From: Phycisphaerae bacterium
GTDB lineage: Bacteria > Planctomycetota > Phycisphaerae > Phycisphaerales > Phycisphaeraceae
DNA: 8,844 nt
NCBI GenBank assembly: GCA_002688155.1
Contig: NZCH01000020.1
Span: forward strand, 1 to 8,844
Direction: 5' to 3'
Positions 5,978-8,844 of this stretch are shown piece after piece (positions within the stretch are counted from its first letter, which is position 1; each line of letters opens with the position of its first letter). A model generated the notes under the pieces. That model was not told the origin of the DNA. It ran no database searches and worked only from the letters and a program-made list of their open reading frames with translations. The position numbers were made by a program, and so were the translations under genes.

Positions 5978-7241
5978 CCGTGTGGTATTTCATAATCTCA
6001 CGCAGGACGACGGTGGCAAAACTGCCGCGCGACAGGTCGAACGCGATACGAATGTACGGCCCGTGTCGGTCAACGCCGCCGGACAGGTCAGGGTTGATCA
6101 GCGGGACGCGCAGCGGCCGACGTGAACCCATGGCCGGGTGTTTATCCTTTCCAATCAGGTCCGACTCCGTCAGGTCGTACTCATGCAGGGCATCGAGTTC
6201 GGCTTCGGCCACCCTGCCCGCGGCGCGCAGCATATCGGCGCCCCACATCGGCCCGCTGGGTGATATCACCTGCCGGTGTGTCCGCCCGCCCGGCGCGGTT
6301 TCAATTCGTGCGGTTTCTTCGTCGACGACAAACATCTCACGGTCCGCGTGACCAAACGCTACGTCGCCGGCGAGCAACGTGCCCATCGAGCCTTCGCGTA
6401 GTCGGCGATCCAGCGCACGATTGAAGATGCCGCTCTGCAGCGCGTTGAAGAGGAAGCCGCGCTGATGCCAGCCCATCGTCATCACCGCGTCTTCGGGCGA
6501 CTTGCCCTGACGCAGTGCGTCGAGCGCCTGCCGATCGTAACGCAGTTTGCGCGGCCAGAGGTCGATCGCCTGATGGTAGTCGCCGCAGTCGTACGCATTT
6601 CGGCCGGCCTCGGCGTCGTCGTTCGGTGGATAGCCCGGGCGACCGAGCAGTTCGTCAAGCATCTCCTGCCAGTCACCAAGTAGCATTGCCCGGCCGATAC
6701 GGTCGTTGTTTTGCCGGTATCCAAACCGCTGATCGCCGATGAAATTGGGCACGCCCGAGTCGATCAACCGGTCGACGATTCGTTTCGCGTGAACGACGCG
6801 CGTCGGATCAACATTGCGGATATAGATCACGAACCGGTTGCACTTGAGTTGCCCGCGACGAAGTTTGCGCGTGTGCCTGTCGGACCACAGCAGGTTGAAT
6901 TTGGTGTAGCTGATGCGCGCCAACAGCTTCTGATCGTCCGATGCGTCTGGCAAATGAATCGAGAACTGTTGCCGTGTGACAGCGTGCTTGTCCTTGAGGC
7001 CGGCATACGAGACCGACTGCCTCGAGACGCGAAACAGCTTGGCGAGGCGACGCGCCACGTCGATGGTCGTGGCCTTGCGCTTCTCAATGTATAAGTAGAG
7101 GTGCTCACCCTTGCCGGCCAGGTCTTCCAGAGGCTGCTCCTCGACACAAAAGTCGTCAGGGCGCTGACGAATGATTCCGCCGGTGCCGGGCATGCCTTCG
7201 GTCAGGTACGCGAGCGCAGCGGTAGCGGTCAATGTCGTCAT
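5949..7241 (-). CDS. truD: tRNA pseudouridine(13) synthase TruD
   Basis: TruD converts uridine 13 of certain tRNAs to pseudouridine. The 430-residue product has the diagnostic catalytic motif GLKDKHAVTRQ (81-91) with D84 as the expected nucleophile, DDFCVEE near the start (29-35), QRFGYRQNNDRIGRAMLLGDW in the middle, the segment ALQSGIFNRALDRRLR, and the C-terminal FDLSRGSFATVVLREIMK. It is longer than the E. coli enzyme (about 350 residues), with extra length spread over the inserted TRUD domain; I see no break. ATG 7241 is a good start because the protein reaches the conserved RPDDF segment after about 27 residues, though the ribosome binding site is weak. It lies 110 bases downstream of ilvE on the same strand and is followed closely by mfnB. 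There is no functional link to C1 metabolism; the neighbourhood is probably incidental. Confidence 0.96.
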   Translation of the reverse strand: MTTLTATAALAYLTEGMPGTGGIIRQRPDDFCVEEQPLEDLAGKGEHLYLYIEKRKATTIDVARRLAKLFRVSRQSVSYAGLKDKHAVTRQQFSIHLPDASDDQKLLARISYTKFNLLWSDRHTRKLRRGQLKCNRFVIYIRNVDPTRVVHAKRIVDRLIDSGVPNFIGDQRFGYRQNNDRIGRAMLLGDWQEMLDELLGRPGYPPNDDAEAGRNAYDCGDYHQAIDLWPRKLRYDRQALDALRQGKSPEDAVMTMGWHQRGFLFNALQSGIFNRALDRRLREGSMGTLLAGDVAFGHADREMFVVDEETARIETAPGGRTHRQVISPSGPMWGADMLRAAGRVAEAELDALHEYDLTESDLIGKDKHPAMGSRRPLRVPLINPDLSGGVDRHGPYIRIAFDLSRGSFATVVLREIMKYHTDEPVNDNDE

Positions 7242-7258
7242 GGCCAGGTTCGTCTTTC

Positions 7259-7298
7259 CGTGCAGACATCGCGGATTGCCCGCATAACCCTCTGCACG
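7259..7298 (-). other. Nested inverted repeat in the ilvE-truD spacer
   Basis: CGTGCAGA (7259-7266) pairs with TCTGCACG (7291-7298), and inside it GCGG (7271-7274) pairs with CCGC (7280-7283) around a 5-base loop. The structure ends 17 bases before the truD start codon. No T-run follows on the minus strand, so a standard intrinsic terminator is unlikely. A leader hairpin controlling truD is possible. A weak TATGAT (7312-7307) lies just upstream, but I see no good -35 partner. Confidence 0.35.
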
Positions 7299-7351
7299 CC
7301 GCGGCCATCATAATGAACACAACACACATTTTCTGGAACAAACGGCATGCG

Positions 7352-8284
7352 CTAATCTTCGGGCACGTCGCGCGTGACCAAGTCGTGAAACGCGCCCATG
7401 AGCTGCTGCGTCATGGCGCCGGGCGTGCCATCGCCGATCGTGCGCTTGTCGACCGACGTGACGGGTATGACCTGCGCCGCAGTGCCGGTGAGGAATATTT
7501 CGTCGGCGGTGTACAGGTCGTGGCGGGTCAGGTCGAAGTGGTGCACGCGGATGCCGGCCTCGTGCGCCAAATCGCATATGACACGCATCGTCACGCCTTC
7601 GAGGTAACCCGCGTGCAACGGCGGTGAGATCAGCGCCGGGCCAACGCCCAGGTCACGAACGATGAAAATATTGTCGCCCGTACATTCGGCTACGTTGCCG
7701 ACGTGATTGAACATCACCGCTTCGAGCACACCCGCGTCGAGCGCCTGTATCTTCGCGAGTATGTTATTCAGATAGTTCAGGCTCTTGATGCGCGGGCTCA
7801 CCGCGCCCGGGTGGTTGCGCGTCACCGATGACGTGATGATGCCCATGCCGTCACGGTAAAGTTCATCGGGGTACAGCGTGATATCGTCGGCGATGATGAA
7901 GACACAGGGGGCCTTGCACAGAAACGGATTGATGCCCAGCGTGCCGATGCCGCGCGTCACGCACAGGCGGATGTAACCGTCCACGACCCCGTTGGCCTGG
8001 CGCGCCTCGCGGCACGCGGCTTCCAGTTCGTCCAGCGACTGAGGGATGTCCAGCCGGATCGCCTTGGCGGAGTCGTACAGTCGGCGCAGGTGCGTCTTGA
8101 GTTTGAAGATGCGACCGCCGTAGATACGAATACCCTCGAACACGCCGTCGCCGTAGAGCAGGCCGTGGTCGAATACGCTGACCATCGCCTGCGCGGCGGG
8201 CACGATCTCGCCGTTAAGCCAGATATTCAACGATGGATCGACTCCGGCAGGCGGCGCGGCGGGTTGGGTCTGGGTCGTGGACAT
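7352..8284 (-). CDS. ilvE: Branched-chain amino acid aminotransferase (PLP fold type IV)
   Basis: A 310-residue fold-type IV aminotransferase. It should transfer amino groups between glutamate and the keto acids of leucine, isoleucine and valine in the cytoplasm. Landmarks are WLNGEIVP (22-29), VFDHGLLYGDGVFEGIRIYGGRIF (37-60), the PLP lysine K167 in RIKSLNYLNN, GNVAECTGDNIFIV (196-209) and EIFLTGTAAQVIPV (262-275). The YGG after FEGIR and the GTAAQVIPV end favour branched-chain aminotransferase over D-amino acid aminotransferase or aminodeoxychorismate lyase, though these relatives cannot be fully separated by eye. I chose ATG 8284 because the frame upstream opens only with a TTG at 8365 inside a GC-rich hairpin, and the family normally begins close to the WLNG segment. 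The ribosome binding site is not obvious. It lies between tsf and truD on the same strand. Confidence 0.88.
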   Translation of the reverse strand: MSTTQTQPAAPPAGVDPSLNIWLNGEIVPAAQAMVSVFDHGLLYGDGVFEGIRIYGGRIFKLKTHLRRLYDSAKAIRLDIPQSLDELEAACREARQANGVVDGYIRLCVTRGIGTLGINPFLCKAPCVFIIADDITLYPDELYRDGMGIITSSVTRNHPGAVSPRIKSLNYLNNILAKIQALDAGVLEAVMFNHVGNVAECTGDNIFIVRDLGVGPALISPPLHAGYLEGVTMRVICDLAHEAGIRVHHFDLTRHDLYTADEIFLTGTAAQVIPVTSVDKRTIGDGTPGAMTQQLMGAFHDLVTRDVPED

Positions 8285-8490
8285 TTCGGCTGCGGTGCTG
8301 GGTCGGAAAGTCAAACGTCGGGATGCCAATTTAGTCGCGGTGCGTACACCGGGATCCCGCCGCAAGCGGTGGGGCTAAACACCAGACGCTGCCCCGATCG
8401 ACGCGGGAGTCTCCTTCAGTACGATTCCGATACATTCGAAATTCAGAATTCGACATTTTCTCGTCATGGGTACCTGGGCATTTCGCCCTC
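8285..8490. other. 206-base spacer between tsf and ilvE with AT-rich palindrome and hairpin
   Basis: No convincing gene. Next to tsf lies an AT-rich patch (8430-8467). It contains an almost perfect palindrome, TCGA-a-ATTC-a-GAAT-TCGA (8436-8453), quite unlike the surrounding GC-rich sequence. Nearer ilvE, CCCGCCG (8356-8362) faces CGGTGGG (8367-8373) around a CAAG loop. On the minus strand this stem has one A-C mismatch and no T-run after it, so it is a weak terminator candidate for tsf. An isolated AAGGAG (8416-8411, minus strand) has no start codon at a suitable distance. Confidence 0.4.
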
Positions 8491-8844
8491 TCACCCCGCC
8501 CCGCCCACCTGCATACGGGTGAACGACTTGATCGTCACGCCGGCGGGCAGAATGTCGCAGACGCTCAATTTGTCGTCCTTGACGAACGGCTGTTTGAGCA
8601 GGACGTATTCCTCGAAAAACTTTCGGATTTTGCCCTCGACTATTTTCGTGGCGATGTTTTCAGGTTTGCCTTGTTCGATCGCCTGCGTTTTGGCGATTTC
8701 ACGTTCTTTGTCAACCACGTCCGCGGGCACGCCTGATTCGTCGATGGCGATCGGCGAGGGCGCCGCGGCGGTCACGTGCATGCACAGGTCCGCCAGCAAC
8801 TCGTCGGTGATACCTTCGCCTTCGAGTTCCACGACGGCGCCGAC
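8491..8844 (-). CDS. tsf: Translation elongation factor Ts, C-terminal part
   Basis: EF-Ts recharges EF-Tu by exchanging its GDP. The frame is open to the window edge and ends at TGA 8493-8491; the visible 117 residues begin VGAVVELEGEGITDELLADLCMHVTAAAP. Family landmarks follow: the VPADVVDKEREIAKTQA stretch, GKPENIATKIVEGKIRKFFEEYVLLKQPFVKDD, and the end ITIKSFTRMQVG-like tail (VTIKSFTRMQVGGAG). This is the C-terminal dimerization half; the N-terminal EF-Tu-contacting region with the TDFV motif lies outside the window. rpsB, its usual partner, would be expected further upstream on the minus strand. This is a bacterial-type factor, which shows the host is a bacterium. Confidence 0.96.
   Translation of the reverse strand, partial: VGAVVELEGEGITDELLADLCMHVTAAAPSPIAIDESGVPADVVDKEREIAKTQAIEQGKPENIATKIVEGKIRKFFEEYVLLKQPFVKDDKLSVCDILPAGVTIKSFTRMQVGGAG

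Noticed and set aside
5430..6125. Plus-strand frame of 231 codons opposite mfnB and truD
   Set aside because: Serine/arginine/alanine-rich composition typical of an antisense shadow, and mfnB on the other strand has its key catalytic residues intact.
6259..6270. 12-bp palindrome GGTGATATCACC inside truD
   Set aside because: It lies within a conserved-looking coding stretch with no promoter context; most likely chance.
7352..8284. The aminotransferase as a replacement for MfnC (furan aldehyde phosphate aminotransferase) because of its proximity to mfnB
   Set aside because: Its motifs (YGG after FEGIR, GTAAQVIPV) fit a branched-chain aminotransferase, truD lies between the two genes, and archaeal MfnC belongs to a different aminotransferase fold class.
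8356..8373. Intrinsic terminator of tsf
   Set aside because: On the minus strand the stem has an A-C mismatch, the loop is minimal and no T-run follows; kept only as a note on the spacer.

Overview
This window looks like bacterial chromosome, about 60% G+C and densely packed. It holds part of a tetrahydromethanopterin/methanofuran (H4MPT/MFR) one-carbon gene cluster, facing a block of ordinary housekeeping genes. The elongation factor EF-Ts and the branched-chain aminotransferase are bacterial types, so this is not an archaeon despite the 'methanogen-like' cofactor genes. Bacteria with such clusters are mainly methylotrophic Proteobacteria, Planctomycetota, NC10 and a few others. The gene order, the neighbours and an AT-rich TTCGAA-type intergenic patch suggest Planctomycetota, but this is inference.

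Plus strand, 1-5180: a tightly coupled operon. It runs from the C-terminal end of FhcC (formyltransferase/hydrolase complex), through Mch (methenyl-H4MPT cyclohydrolase), a RimK-type ATP-grasp ligase, a CitG-like (triphosphoribosyl-dephospho-CoA synthase family) protein and an MfnD-like ATP-grasp ligase, to an MfnF-like ASKHA-fold protein. Every junction overlaps by 4-19 bases except mch/rimK-like, which is separated by 9 bases.

Minus strand, 8844-5156: tsf (EF-Ts, 5' end outside the window), ilvE, truD and mfnB. MfnB makes the furan precursor of methanofuran. It sits at the far end of the housekeeping block and runs tail to tail into the MfnF-like gene, with 25 bases of overlap.

Together, FhcC and Mch act in the formaldehyde/formate oxidation (or reverse) branch that uses H4MPT and methanofuran. 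MfnB, MfnD-like and MfnF-like cover three steps of making the methanofuran-type cofactor. The RimK-like and CitG-like proteins are conserved companions without a firmly assigned reaction; they are plausible tailoring enzymes (glutamylation and ribosylation).

The most interesting points are the unassigned CitG-like and RimK-like enzymes, two palindromic insert-like segments inside the mfnD-like gene (one resembling a widespread REP-type palindrome), the convergent overlap of mfnF and mfnB, and the uncertain N-terminus of MfnB. I found no CRISPR array, tRNA, rRNA or insertion sequence.
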